Of a stretch of 64,000 nt of DNA, positions 16,494-25,146 are shown in pieces. Positions within the stretch are counted from its first letter, which is position 1. Each line of letters begins with the position of its first letter. This stretch comes from Rhodanobacteraceae bacterium. Lineage in GTDB: Bacteria > Pseudomonadota > Gammaproteobacteria > Xanthomonadales > Rhodanobacteraceae. The notes under the pieces were generated by a model. It worked only from the letters and a program-made list of their open reading frames with translations, was not told where the DNA came from and did no database searches. Location: assembly GCA_009996615.1 (NCBI GenBank), contig JAACZU010000001.1, positions 62,001-126,000 of the forward strand. The letters run 5' to 3'. Position numbers and translations under genes: made by a program.

Positions 16494-18380
16494 ATGTCAC
16501 CTCGCCCCTTCGCGCCTGCGCCATCCGCCGTGAGCGACGTCCACGTGCGCGACGGCTGGTGGTTCGCCGGGCTGGCGTTCTGCGTGCTGATGCTCGGCGT
16601 ACACGTCGTGGCGGGCATGAACAGCGCGGGGGTCGCCGACTCCTGGCGCGACATGTACTGGGCCTCCGTGATCGCGCACGGCGAGCGCTTTCCGCTGGCT
16701 GGTCCGCCGATCCACCAGATGCTCGAGCTCGGGCCGTGGTGGTTCTACCTGCTGGCCGTGCCGATGGGCCTCACCGGCAGCGTCGCGCTGACGAGCGCCT
16801 TCGTGCAGACGCTGGCCGCGTTCAAGTATGTCCTCGCCTGGCGGCTCGGCCTGCGTATCGCCGACGCCCGCTTCGCGTTCGCGTTCGCGGTGAGCCTGGC
16901 GATCGCCGGCTGGTCGATCGTGCCGCTGCTGTTCCCGACGCACACTGCCCTGGTCGAGACGGCGCTGCTGCTGCTGGCATGGGTCGCCTGGCGCTGCATG
17001 GACGAATTTTCGCCGCGCCAGGCGTTGTGGTTCGGGCTGGCCAGTGCCGCCTGCCTGCATGCGCATCCGACCACGCTGGGCTATGTCATCGTCCTTGGCC
17101 TGCTGGTGCTGTGGCGGCATCGCTCGCTCGCGTCGATCGGATGGATGGCACTTGCGGCCGGCGTGGTGGTCCTCGCGCTGCTGCCGCCGTGGCTCGACCG
17201 TGGCGACTTGGCCGCGGGCGCGCTGAAGACCATGCCGGCGTGGCTGGACGGCGATGTCGCGGTGAGTCCGCTCACGCGGTTCCCCGCGCTCGTGCGCAGC
17301 CTCGTCGTCGGCGGCGCATGGTGGGGGCTGCTGCTGATGGTGCCGTGGCAGGCTGCGGTTGCGCGACTCGCCTGGTGGACGCTGTGTGCCAGCCTGGTGC
17401 TGGTCGCGTTCGGCCTGGTTCGCCTGCGTCGCGACGACCGGCGCATGTTCCGGATCGCGCTCGGGGCGGGGACGCTGTTCCTGGTCGAGGTCGCCTTCGT
17501 CGTGCTCGTGCGGCCGATCACGACGATGTGGATGGTGCCGGCGTGCCTGCCGCCGCTGGCGCTGCTGATTGCGGCGGGCTGGTACGGATGGCTTCGCGCG
17601 CCGCGTCCGGCGGTCCGCGTCGCCGCCATCGCTGCGCTGGTCGTCTATGTCGCGTTGTCGCTGGCGCCGTTTTCCATCCACCTGCGCGACTTGCGCAGCG
17701 TGCGCGTGATGCAGGACGTCAACCCGTTCATGGATGTGATCGAGCACAGCGACCGCTACGTCGACGTCGCGGTGCCGTTCTATCCGGCGCGGCGCATCGA
17801 TCGGCTCGCGAAGGCCCTGTGCGCGCCAGCGGTGCTGCACGGGCGCCTGGCCGGCGTGATCGAGGCGTCGTTCGCGACGCCGTTGCGCAATGCCTGTGGT
17901 CACTGGCCGCAACTGCGCTACGGCGGCGTCGAAGGCAGTGGCGTGCACGTCGCGGGCCTGTTGCCGCACATGGCGACCGCATCGGGCATCCCGCCCACGC
18001 GTGTCGTCGCACGCATGGCGCTGTACGAACCGGTGCGCGCGATCGCGCCGGCGGCCGGCGCCGTGGCCGCGCCGATGCGGCGCCTGCAGGTCGACATGGA
18101 CAGCGGCAGCGGCCCGGCCACGACGGCGGTGCTCGAATTCGAGACGGACGGCGGGGATGCCGTCGTGCTGACCAATCGCATGCCCAACGCCGCGCCGATG
18201 CGGGTCGAGCGGATCGAAGCCGCGGGCCAGCCGGCGGCCTTGCGCGGCGAGGACGGCAGTTCGTTCGTCTACCGCTGCGACGCCTGCGCGCCGGACAAGG
18301 CGGCGCGGTGGCGCATCGAACTGAACGGGATCCAGGCGAACCTGGACGTAGTCGTGCTGCCGGGAGCGCGCGGGGCCTAG
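16494..18380 (+). CDS. Multi-pass membrane protein, glycosyltransferase-C/ArnT-like
   Basis: A 628-residue protein with about 10-12 hydrophobic segments through residue 400 and a soluble C-terminal domain of about 220 residues. The early loop AGVADSWRDMYWASVIAHGE fits the acidic first loop of GT-C type glycosyltransferases (Dol-P-Man/ArnT-like). It would use a lipid-linked sugar at the periplasmic face. No family motif is strong enough to name a substrate. The polysaccharide deacetylase gene lies convergently downstream, which loosely suggests an envelope glycan role. Confidence 0.65.
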   Translation: MSPRPFAPAPSAVSDVHVRDGWWFAGLAFCVLMLGVHVVAGMNSAGVADSWRDMYWASVIAHGERFPLAGPPIHQMLELGPWWFYLLAVPMGLTGSVALTSAFVQTLAAFKYVLAWRLGLRIADARFAFAFAVSLAIAGWSIVPLLFPTHTALVETALLLLAWVAWRCMDEFSPRQALWFGLASAACLHAHPTTLGYVIVLGLLVLWRHRSLASIGWMALAAGVVVLALLPPWLDRGDLAAGALKTMPAWLDGDVAVSPLTRFPALVRSLVVGGAWWGLLLMVPWQAAVARLAWWTLCASLVLVAFGLVRLRRDDRRMFRIALGAGTLFLVEVAFVVLVRPITTMWMVPACLPPLALLIAAGWYGWLRAPRPAVRVAAIAALVVYVALSLAPFSIHLRDLRSVRVMQDVNPFMDVIEHSDRYVDVAVPFYPARRIDRLAKALCAPAVLHGRLAGVIEASFATPLRNACGHWPQLRYGGVEGSGVHVAGLLPHMATASGIPPTRVVARMALYEPVRAIAPAAGAVAAPMRRLQVDMDSGSGPATTAVLEFETDGGDAVVLTNRMPNAAPMRVERIEAAGQPAALRGEDGSSFVYRCDACAPDKAARWRIELNGIQANLDVVVLPGARGA

Positions 18381-18518
18381 GTCCGGCCTCGCGCTCAATC
18401 CGGCGGGAGCGGCGGCAGCCGAGCCGCGTTTCATCCTCTCGGGTGGGTGGTTCCAGCCTGCGGCGTCGTTCCGGAAAGTGCCTGGGCAGCATCGCGCCTT
18501 CCGGCGGGAGTGGTCCTC
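18381..18518. repeat. Degenerate GGGAGCG-type repeat in convergent gap
   Basis: GGCGGGAGCGGCGGCAGCCG and, inverted, GCATCGCGCCTTCCGGCGGG lie between two convergent genes. They look like decayed members of the family found at 4.4 kb and may act as a terminator. Confidence 0.45.
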
Positions 18519-19328
18519 TCAGCGCAGCAGGCGCTCGAGCCCGGCCGGATCGTTCCAGTGCGCGCCGCAGACATAGCGCGGCAGGTGCCAGCGATCGGCG
18601 GTGGCCTCGACCGGCGCCGGCGCGGTGCCGAATGCGGCGCGCAGGCGGTGTTCGTGCGCATGCCGCGGCAGGTACTCGCGCACGAGGTAGTCGCTGGTCT
18701 CGCCGTACGGGTAGGCGAACAGGCTGGCGCGATGCGGGGCGAGGCGGGCGTCGAGCCAGTCGGCTGCCTGGCGCAGCTCGGCGTCGGCGTCGGCCCAGCA
18801 GTCGATCGTGCGGAACGTGCCCTTGCGTTGCGCGTGCTGCACGGTGGCCGGCAGGGTGTCGTGATTGTGGTCCCAGCTGTGGCTCTCGATCGCGATCAGG
18901 CCTTCGCGTTGCGCGGTCGGCCACCACTCGTCGCCCCACCAGCCGCGGCCGACCATGCAGGTACGGTCGAGGATCGCGCGCGCTTCGGGCGAGACGATCA
19001 CGAAGCTGGTCGCGTGCACGGCGGCGCCGGTTTCCGCGGCGAAGTCGCGCAGGATGCCGGCGAAGCCGCGCTGCGGACCCCAGCTCGGATGCTCGAGGTC
19101 GTGCCAGTCGAACCACGAACCATCGTCGAAGCTGAGCGCGACTGCATTTTCGACCGCCGCTGTGGGCGCCGCGCCGAGCAGCACGTCGACGACCGTCGCC
19201 AGCGGCACGATGCGCCGGCCCAGGCGATGGAGCAGGCGCAGGTCCGCGGCCAGCGCGACGTGGTCGTTGCCGGCGTAGTCGTTGCCGTGGATGTTGATCG
19301 AGTGGTAGGTGAGGACGGGAACGCGCAT
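18519..19328 (-). CDS. Polysaccharide deacetylase family protein
   Basis: A 269-residue protein with the NodB homology signatures: TYHSINIHGNDY at the start, ALSFDDGSWFDWHD (catalytic Asp and metal-binding Asp), SHSWDHNHDTLP (metal-binding His pair) and LFAYPYGETSDYL. Such enzymes remove acetyl groups from N-acetyl sugars in envelope polysaccharides. No signal peptide is visible, so it may act in the cytosol or be mis-started. The start MRVPVLTYHS fits the family; there is no strong ribosome site. Confidence 0.88.
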   Translation of the reverse strand: MRVPVLTYHSINIHGNDYAGNDHVALAADLRLLHRLGRRIVPLATVVDVLLGAAPTAAVENAVALSFDDGSWFDWHDLEHPSWGPQRGFAGILRDFAAETGAAVHATSFVIVSPEARAILDRTCMVGRGWWGDEWWPTAQREGLIAIESHSWDHNHDTLPATVQHAQRKGTFRTIDCWADADAELRQAADWLDARLAPHRASLFAYPYGETSDYLVREYLPRHAHEHRLRAAFGTAPAPVEATADRWHLPRYVCGAHWNDPAGLERLLR

Positions 19329-19450
19329 GGTCGGTCGCGGATTTCGGCCGCCAAGCATAGGGCAGGCGGGCGGCGCGTGCGGCATGGCTCGCGGATCGCC
19401 GGATCGCTACAATGCCACCCTTTATCCAACGCCCGGATCCGAGCCTCATC

Positions 19451-20623
19451 ATGCCCGCCACGCCGCTGAACCCGACCGACCTCTACGACATCCGCTCGCT
19501 GCTCTCCGACGAGGAGCGCATGGTGCAGGACACCGTCGCGCGCTTCACCGACGAGCGCGTGCTGCCGATCATCGGCGACTGCTTCGACAAGGGGCGCTTT
19601 CCGACCGAGCTGATCCCGGAAATGGCCGAGCTCGGCCTGCTCGGTTCGTCGCTGCCGGTCGAGTACGGCTGCGCCGGCATGAACGGCGTCAGCTACGGCC
19701 TGGTCTGCCAGGAACTCGAACGCGGCGACTCGGGCATCCGCAGCTTCGCCTCAGTGCAGTCGTCGCTGTGCATGTACCCGATCTACGCCTACGGCAGCGA
19801 GGAGCAGCGCCAGCGCTGGCTGCCGCAGATGGCCGCCGGCAAGGTGATCGGCTGCTTCGGCCTGACCGAGCCGCACGGCGGCTCCGATCCGGCCAACATG
19901 AAGACGAACGCGAAGAAGGACGGCGCCGACTGGATCTTGAACGGCGCCAAGATGTGGATCACCAACGGCAACCTCGCGCACATCGCGATCGTGTGGGCAC
20001 AGACCGAGGACGGCATCCAGGGCTTCATCGTCGAGAAGGGCATGCCCGGCTTCACCGCGCAGGAAGTGCACAAGAAGATGAGCCTGCGCGCGTCGGTGAC
20101 GTCCGCGCTGTTCTTCGACAACGTGCGCGTGCCGGAGGCGAACCGCCTGCCGAACGTGAAAGGCCTGAAGGGTCCGCTCGGCTGCCTGACCCAGGCGCGC
20201 TACGGCATCACCTGGGGCCCGATCGGCGCGGCGATCGCCTGCTTCACCGAGACGACCGAGTACGCCAAGAACCGCACGCTGTTCAACCGCCCGATCGCGG
20301 CGACGCAGGCGGTGCAGATCAAGCTGGCCGACATGGCACGCCGCATCACGCTGGCGCAGCTGCTGTCGCTGCAGCTCGGCCGCCTCAAGGACGCCGGCAC
20401 GATGCAGCCGACGCAGGTGTCGCTGGCGAAGTGGAACAACGTGCGCATGGCGATCGACATCGCGCGCGAATGCCGCGACATCCTCGGCGGCGCCGGCATC
20501 ACGACCGAGCACTGCCCGATCCGCCACGCGCTGAACCTCGAATCGGTGATCACCTACGAGGGCACCGAGACCGTGCACCAGCTCGTGGTCGGGCGCGAGG
20601 TCACCGGCATCAACGCGTTCTGA
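19451..20623 (+). CDS. gcdH: Glutaryl-CoA dehydrogenase-type acyl-CoA dehydrogenase
   Basis: A 390-residue flavoprotein. FGLTEPHGGSDPANMKT and MWITNGNLAHIAIVWAQT are the FAD and substrate signatures of acyl-CoA dehydrogenases. LNPTDLYDIRSLLSDEER and VITYEGTETVHQLVVGRE (catalytic Glu near 372) match the glutaryl-CoA group, which turns glutaryl-CoA into crotonyl-CoA and CO2 in lysine and tryptophan breakdown. TACAAT at 19408-19413 is a likely -10 box. The ATG at 19451 gives the usual length; an in-frame ATG at 19412 overlaps that box. Confidence 0.87.
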   Translation: MPATPLNPTDLYDIRSLLSDEERMVQDTVARFTDERVLPIIGDCFDKGRFPTELIPEMAELGLLGSSLPVEYGCAGMNGVSYGLVCQELERGDSGIRSFASVQSSLCMYPIYAYGSEEQRQRWLPQMAAGKVIGCFGLTEPHGGSDPANMKTNAKKDGADWILNGAKMWITNGNLAHIAIVWAQTEDGIQGFIVEKGMPGFTAQEVHKKMSLRASVTSALFFDNVRVPEANRLPNVKGLKGPLGCLTQARYGITWGPIGAAIACFTETTEYAKNRTLFNRPIAATQAVQIKLADMARRITLAQLLSLQLGRLKDAGTMQPTQVSLAKWNNVRMAIDIARECRDILGGAGITTEHCPIRHALNLESVITYEGTETVHQLVVGREVTGINAF

Positions 20624-20632
20624 TCGACATCC

Positions 20633-20716
20633 GTCGCCCCGGCTGATGCCGGGGCCCAGCGTCTTTCGTCCAGGCGAAGAAAGTCACGGGGTCCCGGCGT
20701 ACGCCGGGACGACGAA
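20633..20716. repeat. CGTCCCGGCG...CGCCGGGACG repeat
   Basis: Two stems, CCCCGGCTGATGCCGGGG and GTCCCGGCGTACGCCGGGAC, flank a short spacer behind the acyl-CoA dehydrogenase gene and could end its transcript. Relatives occur at 22.6 and 63.7 kb. Confidence 0.75.
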
Positions 20717-20755
20717 GAGCGAGGCGTTCGCCGTCGTCACGAGCAGGGCTTCCGC

Positions 20756-21340
20756 GTGAATCCTTCCGACATCCACCTCGAAACCGAACGCCTGATCCTG
20801 CGTCTGCCGTGCCGCGAGGACTTCGAGCCGTACGCCGAGATGCATGCGGACGACGAGGCCGCGCGCTACATCGGTGGCGCGCTGACGCGCGCGGCGGCTT
20901 GGCGCAAGTTCCTGCAGATGCCGGGCGCGTGGATGGTGCAGGGCTTTGCGATGTTCTCGGTGCTCGAGAAATCGAGCGGTCGCTGGCTCGGCCAGCTCGG
21001 CCCGTGGCAGCCCGACGGTTGGCCCGGTACCGAGATCGGCTGGGCGTTTCATCCATCGGCCTGGGGCAACGGCTACGCGACCGAGGCGGGCCTCGCCGCG
21101 CTCGACTGGGCGTTCGAGCGGCTCGGCTGGGACGAGGTGATCCATTCGATCCATCCGGACAACCGCGCCTCGCAGGCGCTGGCCGCGCGGCTGGGTTCGC
21201 GCAACCGAGGCCCGGGCCGGTTGCCGCCGCCGTACCAGGATTCACCGACCGAGATCTGGGCGCAGACGCGGGCCGAGTGGTCCGTATCGCGTGCGAGTCG
21301 CTGTGGCCGCAACACCATCCCCACCCAACCCTCCCCTTGA
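20756..21340 (+). CDS. GNAT family N-acetyltransferase (RimJ/RimL-like), upstream copy
   Basis: A 194-residue protein starting with GTG (MNPSDIHLETERLILRLP). It has the RimJ/RimL-type entry LETERLILR, the acetyl-CoA loop WGNGYATEAGLAALDWAFE, and HPDNRASQALAARLGSR. It probably acetylates an amine using acetyl-CoA; the substrate is unknown. The downstream neighbour is a paralogue. The last ten residues (RNTIPTQPSP) and the stop codon are encoded by a CTCCCC-type repeat, so the natural C-terminus was altered by that element. Confidence 0.88.
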   Translation: MNPSDIHLETERLILRLPCREDFEPYAEMHADDEAARYIGGALTRAAAWRKFLQMPGAWMVQGFAMFSVLEKSSGRWLGQLGPWQPDGWPGTEIGWAFHPSAWGNGYATEAGLAALDWAFERLGWDEVIHSIHPDNRASQALAARLGSRNRGPGRLPPPYQDSPTEIWAQTRAEWSVSRASRCGRNTIPTQPSP

Positions 21341-21350
21341 AGGGGAGGGC
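21311..21350. repeat. CTCCCCTTGAAGGGGAGGG repeat giving the stop codon of a GNAT gene
   Basis: Inverted relative to the 7.85 kb copy. It reads ACACCATCCCCACCC into the stem CCCTCCCCTTGAAGGGGAGG; the TGA inside it terminates the upstream GNAT frame. Confidence 0.9.
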
Positions 21351-21373
21351 TTCAAAGCGGCCAGACAGAACCG

Positions 21374-21931
21374 ATGGCACTGCCCGACATCCGCATCGAA
21401 ACCGATCGCCTGATCCTGCGCCCGACCGCGGCCGAGGACTTCGAGGCCTGGGCCGCGTTCATGGCCGATGAGGAAGCGGTGCGCTTCATCGGTGGTGTGC
21501 AGGCGCGTGCGGTGGCCTGGCGCGGCTTCGTCGCGATGGCCGGTTCGTGGACGATCCAGGGCTTTGCGATGTTCTCGGTGATCGAGAAGGCCAGTGGCCG
21601 CTGGGTCGGCCGGCTCGGCCCGTGGATGCCGGAAGGCTGGCCCGGCACCGAAGTCGGCTGGAGCATCGTGCGCGAGGCCTGGGGCAGGGGCTATGCGACC
21701 GAAGGCGCGGTGGCGGCGATCGACTGGGCGTTCGAACACCTGGGCTGGACCGAAGTGATCCACACGATCGCGCCGGACAACCTCGCCTCGCAGGCGGTCG
21801 CGCGCAAGCTCGGTTCGCGCAACCTGCGGCCGGGCCGCTTGCCGCCGCCGTTCGACAGCGTGCCGATCGACATCTGGGGCCAGTCGCGCGAGGAATGGTT
21901 CGCGCGCCGCGCGCAGGGAGGTTCCGCATGA
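21374..21931 (+). CDS. GNAT family N-acetyltransferase, downstream copy
   Basis: A 185-residue paralogue of the preceding gene, with aligned blocks all along: IETDRLILRPTAAEDFEAW, IQGFAMFSVIEKASGRWVG, WGRGYATEGAVAAIDWAFE and APDNLASQAVARKLGSR. The pair arose by tandem duplication and has since diverged. Its C-terminus (EEWFARRAQGGSA) may show the original ending of the family. The stop overlaps the ATG of the glutathione transferase gene (ATGA), so the two are coupled. Confidence 0.9.
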   Translation: MALPDIRIETDRLILRPTAAEDFEAWAAFMADEEAVRFIGGVQARAVAWRGFVAMAGSWTIQGFAMFSVIEKASGRWVGRLGPWMPEGWPGTEVGWSIVREAWGRGYATEGAVAAIDWAFEHLGWTEVIHTIAPDNLASQAVARKLGSRNLRPGRLPPPFDSVPIDIWGQSREEWFARRAQGGSA

Positions 21932-22596
21932 TCACCGTGTATGGCTATTCGCCGTCCGGCAATTGCCACAAGCTGCGCATGCTGCTCGGCCACCTCGGGC
22001 GCCGGCTCGATCAGGATTTTCGCTGGATCGAGACCGACAGCGCGCACGGTGCGACGCGCACGCCGGAGTACCTGGCGAAAAATCCGAACGGCAAGGTGCC
22101 GATGATCGAAACGGACGACGGCCGCGTGATGGTCGAATCGAACGCGATCCTGGCCTGGCTCGCCGACGGCACGCCGTACTTCGGCGGCGACGCCTGGCAG
22201 CGCGCGCAGACGCTGTCGTGGATGTTCTTCGAGCAGTACAGCCACGAGCCGTACATCGCGGTCGCGCGCTTCATCTGCGGCTGGACGCCGCTCGATTCGC
22301 CGCGCCGCGCCGACCTGCCACGCCTGCGCGAGCGCGGCTACCAGGCGTTCGCGGTGATGGAGCGGCACCTCGCCGCGAGCCCGTGGTTCAGCAGTACCGG
22401 CTACGGCATCGCCGACATCGCGCTGTTCGGCTATACGCATTGTGCGGGCGACGGCGGCTTCGACCTGGCCGCGTATCCGGCGATCGTCGACTGGCTCGAG
22501 CGCGTACGCGCGCAGGCCGGCTTCGTGCCGATGCCGCCGATTGCGGACGAGAATGCGGCGTTGCTCGCGCAGTCGCGCCACGCCGGCACTTCATAG
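21928..22596 (+). CDS. Glutathione S-transferase family protein
   Basis: A 222-residue protein: thioredoxin-like N-domain (MITVYGYSPSGNCHKLRMLL, then KNPNGKVPMIETDDG and VESNAILAWLADGTPYF) and an all-helical C-domain with GYGIADIALFGYTH. The SPSGNC motif resembles the Ser/Cys active-site loop of bacterial GSTs. It likely conjugates or reduces small electrophiles with glutathione. It is translationally coupled to the GNAT gene and has GGGAGG as its ribosome site. Confidence 0.9.
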   Translation: MITVYGYSPSGNCHKLRMLLGHLGRRLDQDFRWIETDSAHGATRTPEYLAKNPNGKVPMIETDDGRVMVESNAILAWLADGTPYFGGDAWQRAQTLSWMFFEQYSHEPYIAVARFICGWTPLDSPRRADLPRLRERGYQAFAVMERHLAASPWFSSTGYGIADIALFGYTHCAGDGGFDLAAYPAIVDWLERVRAQAGFVPMPPIADENAALLAQSRHAGTS

Positions 22597-22600
22597 CACT

Positions 22601-22740
22601 TCGTCGTCCCGGCGAAGGCCGGGACCCAGCGTCTTCTCACTTCATCGTAGAGCTGGATGCCAGTAAGGCCGGTTTTCGCGACAAGGGATACCGCAAGTGC
22701 AACACCATCCCCACCCAACCCTCCCCTTGAAGGGGAGGGC
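22601..22740. repeat. Two repeats between GST and E1 genes
   Basis: TCGTCCCGGCGAAGGCCGGG (22601-22635) belongs to the CGTCCC family. ACACCATCCCCACCC plus its CTCCCC stem (22701-22740) is a near copy of the element inside the GNAT gene 1.4 kb upstream. They take up most of the 204-bp gap. Confidence 0.8.
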
Positions 22741-22800
22741 CAAGAGCAGCCCGCGCAGGATTGCTCGCGTACTGAATTTCGCAGATATCTCTAACGAACC

Positions 22801-25074
22801 ATGACCGCGATCCAGACCCCGATCCCCGCCCGCCACAAGAACGTCAACCGCGCCGAAGTCTGCGACCAGAACTTCGCCGAGTTCGTGCAGAACTGGTCCG
22901 GCACGCCGCAGCGCGCGCCGCGCGCGGAAGAGCCCGTATTGCCCGGCAGCCTGTGCAGCGCGCAGGACTTCCTCGACCTGTTCGAGTCGCAACTGGTCTC
23001 GCGCCACCTCGACCTGATGGCGCGCGTGCTGCGCGTGAAGAACAAGGTGTTCTACACGATCGGCTCGTCCGGCCACGAGGGCAACGCGATGGTCGCGCGG
23101 CTGACGCGGCATACCGATCCGGCGTTCCTGCATTACCGCAGCGGCGCGTTCATGGCCGAGCGCTTCCGCAAGCTGCCGGGCATGGATCCGATCATGGATT
23201 CGGCGCTGTCGTTCGCGGCCAGCGCGGAGGACCCGGCCAGCGGCGGCCGTCACAAGGTCTGGGGCAGCAAGCCGTTGTGGGTGTTGCCGCAGACCTCGAC
23301 GATCGCCTCGCACCTGCCGAAAGCGCTCGGCACCGCGGTCGCGATCGAGCAGGCGCGGCGCATCGGCCACACGCTGCCGGTGCCGGAGGATTCGATCGCG
23401 ATCTGCTCGTTCGGCGATGCCTCGTCGAACCACGCGACCGCGCAGACCGCGTTCAACGCGGCGCAGTGGACCGCCTACCAGAAGCTGCCGGCGCCGGTCC
23501 TGTTCGTGTGCGAGGACAACGGCATCGGCATCTCGGTGAAGACGCCGGGCGGCTGGATCGCGAACGCGTTCCGCCACCGCGATGGCCTCGACTACTTCTA
23601 CGCCGACGGCCTCGACCTCGCCGAGGGCTACGAGCAGGTCGCGCGCGCGGTGCACCACGTGCGCACGACGCGCCGGCCGACCTTCCTGCACCTGCGCACG
23701 ACGCGCATCATGGGCCACGCCGGCACCGACTTCGAGATCGAATGGCGCAGCGTCGAGGAGCTGATGGCGGTCGAGGCGACCGATCCGCTGCTGCGCTCGG
23801 CCGCGATCGCGCTGGAATCGGGCCTGTACACGAAGGAATCGCTGCTCGCGCAGTACGAGCAGATCCGCGGCAAGTGCTTCGCCGCGGCCGAGGAGGCCGA
23901 CCGCCGGCCGAAGATCGAGACGCTCGCGCATGTGATGGAGCCGCTGGCGCCGTACACGCCGGACAAGGTCGCCGCCGAGGCCGTGCGCGCCGACTATGCC
24001 GACAAGCGCATGGCCGTGTTCGGCGGCGCGGACAAGCTGCCGGAGAAGCTGCCGCCGCGGCATCTGGCGATCCAGATCAACAACGCGCTGCACGACCTGT
24101 TCTGCAAGTACCCCGAGACGCTCTTGTTCGGCGAGGACGTCGCGCAGAAGGGCGGCGTCTACACGGTCACCAAGGGCCTGCACAAGGCGTTCAAGAACGC
24201 GCGAGTGTTCAACACGCTGCTCGACGAGACGATGATCCTCGGCCTCGCCCAGGGCTACGCGAACATGGGCATGCTGCCGATTCCGGAGATCCAGTACCTC
24301 GCGTACTTCCACAACGCCTGCGACCAGATCCGCGGCGAGGCGGCGAGCCTTCAGTTCTTCTCGAACAACCAGTACAAGAACCCGATGGTCGTGCGCATCG
24401 CCGGCCTCGGTTACCAGCGCGGCTTCGGCGGTCATTTCCACAACGACAACTCGATCACCGCGCTGCGCGACATCCCCGGCCTCGTGGTCGGCTGCCCGAG
24501 CCGCGGCGACGATGCGGCGACGATGCTGCGCACGCTGGCCGCGCTGGCCAAGGTCGACGGCCGCGTGTCGGTATTCCTCGAGCCGATCGCGCTGTACATG
24601 ACCAAGGACCTGTACGAGGCCGGTGACGGCCAGTGGCTGACCAGTTATCCGGCGCCGGACCAGGCGATGCCGCTCGGCGAGGGCCGCATCTACGAGGAAG
24701 ACGCCGACGACCTGGTGATCTTCACCTACGGCAACGGCGTGCCGATGAGCCTGCGTGCCGCGCGCGCGATCGAGAAGAAGCACGGCTGGAAAGTGCGCAC
24801 GGTCGACCTGCGCTGGCTGGTGCCGCTCAACGAGCCGTTCATCGCCGCGCAGGCGAAGGACGCGAAGCGCATCCTCGTCGTCGACGAGGGCCGCCATTCG
24901 GCCGGCGTCGGCGAGGGCGTGATCACCGCGATCGTCGAGGGCGGCTGCGGCGCGACGCCGCTGCGCCGCGTGGTCGGCGCCGACACCTACACGCCGCTCG
25001 CGGGCGCGGCGTTCCTCGTGCTGCCGGGCGATGCCGACATCGTCGCGGCGGCGGACGAACTCGCGGCCGGTTGA
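22801..25074 (+). CDS. 2-oxo acid dehydrogenase E1 with alpha and beta chains fused
   Basis: A 757-residue thiamine-diphosphate enzyme. Residues about 60-390 are an E1-alpha domain (YTIGSSGHEGNAMVARLT; ThDP motif FGDASSNHATAQTAFNAAQW). Residues about 415-757 are an E1-beta domain (LLFGEDVAQKGGVYTVTKGL, IRGEAASLQFFSNNQYKNPM, VVDEGRHSAGVGEGV). It should decarboxylate a branched-chain or similar 2-oxo acid and pass the acyl group to an E2 lipoyl protein. No E2 or E3 gene is in the window. The stop codon sits in the loop of a perfect hairpin. The substrate cannot be told from sequence. Confidence 0.92.
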   Translation: MTAIQTPIPARHKNVNRAEVCDQNFAEFVQNWSGTPQRAPRAEEPVLPGSLCSAQDFLDLFESQLVSRHLDLMARVLRVKNKVFYTIGSSGHEGNAMVARLTRHTDPAFLHYRSGAFMAERFRKLPGMDPIMDSALSFAASAEDPASGGRHKVWGSKPLWVLPQTSTIASHLPKALGTAVAIEQARRIGHTLPVPEDSIAICSFGDASSNHATAQTAFNAAQWTAYQKLPAPVLFVCEDNGIGISVKTPGGWIANAFRHRDGLDYFYADGLDLAEGYEQVARAVHHVRTTRRPTFLHLRTTRIMGHAGTDFEIEWRSVEELMAVEATDPLLRSAAIALESGLYTKESLLAQYEQIRGKCFAAAEEADRRPKIETLAHVMEPLAPYTPDKVAAEAVRADYADKRMAVFGGADKLPEKLPPRHLAIQINNALHDLFCKYPETLLFGEDVAQKGGVYTVTKGLHKAFKNARVFNTLLDETMILGLAQGYANMGMLPIPEIQYLAYFHNACDQIRGEAASLQFFSNNQYKNPMVVRIAGLGYQRGFGGHFHNDNSITALRDIPGLVVGCPSRGDDAATMLRTLAALAKVDGRVSVFLEPIALYMTKDLYEAGDGQWLTSYPAPDQAMPLGEGRIYEEDADDLVIFTYGNGVPMSLRAARAIEKKHGWKVRTVDLRWLVPLNEPFIAAQAKDAKRILVVDEGRHSAGVGEGVITAIVEGGCGATPLRRVVGADTYTPLAGAAFLVLPGDADIVAAADELAAG

Positions 25075-25086
25075 GCCGGCCGCGAG
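25060..25086 (+). terminator. Hairpin containing the E1 stop codon
   Basis: CTCGCGGCCGG and CCGGCCGCGAG pair over 11 bp around a TTGAG loop that holds the TGA stop at 25072-25074. No U-tract follows, so any termination would be imperfect or Rho-aided. Confidence 0.6.
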
Positions 25087-25101
25087 GAGTCCGGCGATGA
25101 C

Positions 25102-25129
25102 CGAAGGGCACCGCATGCGGTGCCCTTCG
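25102..25129. terminator. Bidirectional terminator-like palindrome
   Basis: CGAAGGGCACCGCA and TGCGGTGCCCTTCG form a perfect 28-bp palindrome between the convergent E1 and anchor-domain genes. A near copy sits at 27159-27186, in the same position behind the second duplicate. Confidence 0.75.
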
Positions 25130-25146
25130 GCTTCAAGCTCGGTGCG

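Noticed and set aside
16049-19135. Plus-strand frame of 1028 codons
   Set aside because: Shifted frame of the multi-pass membrane protein and antisense of the deacetylase; composition is typical of a shadow.
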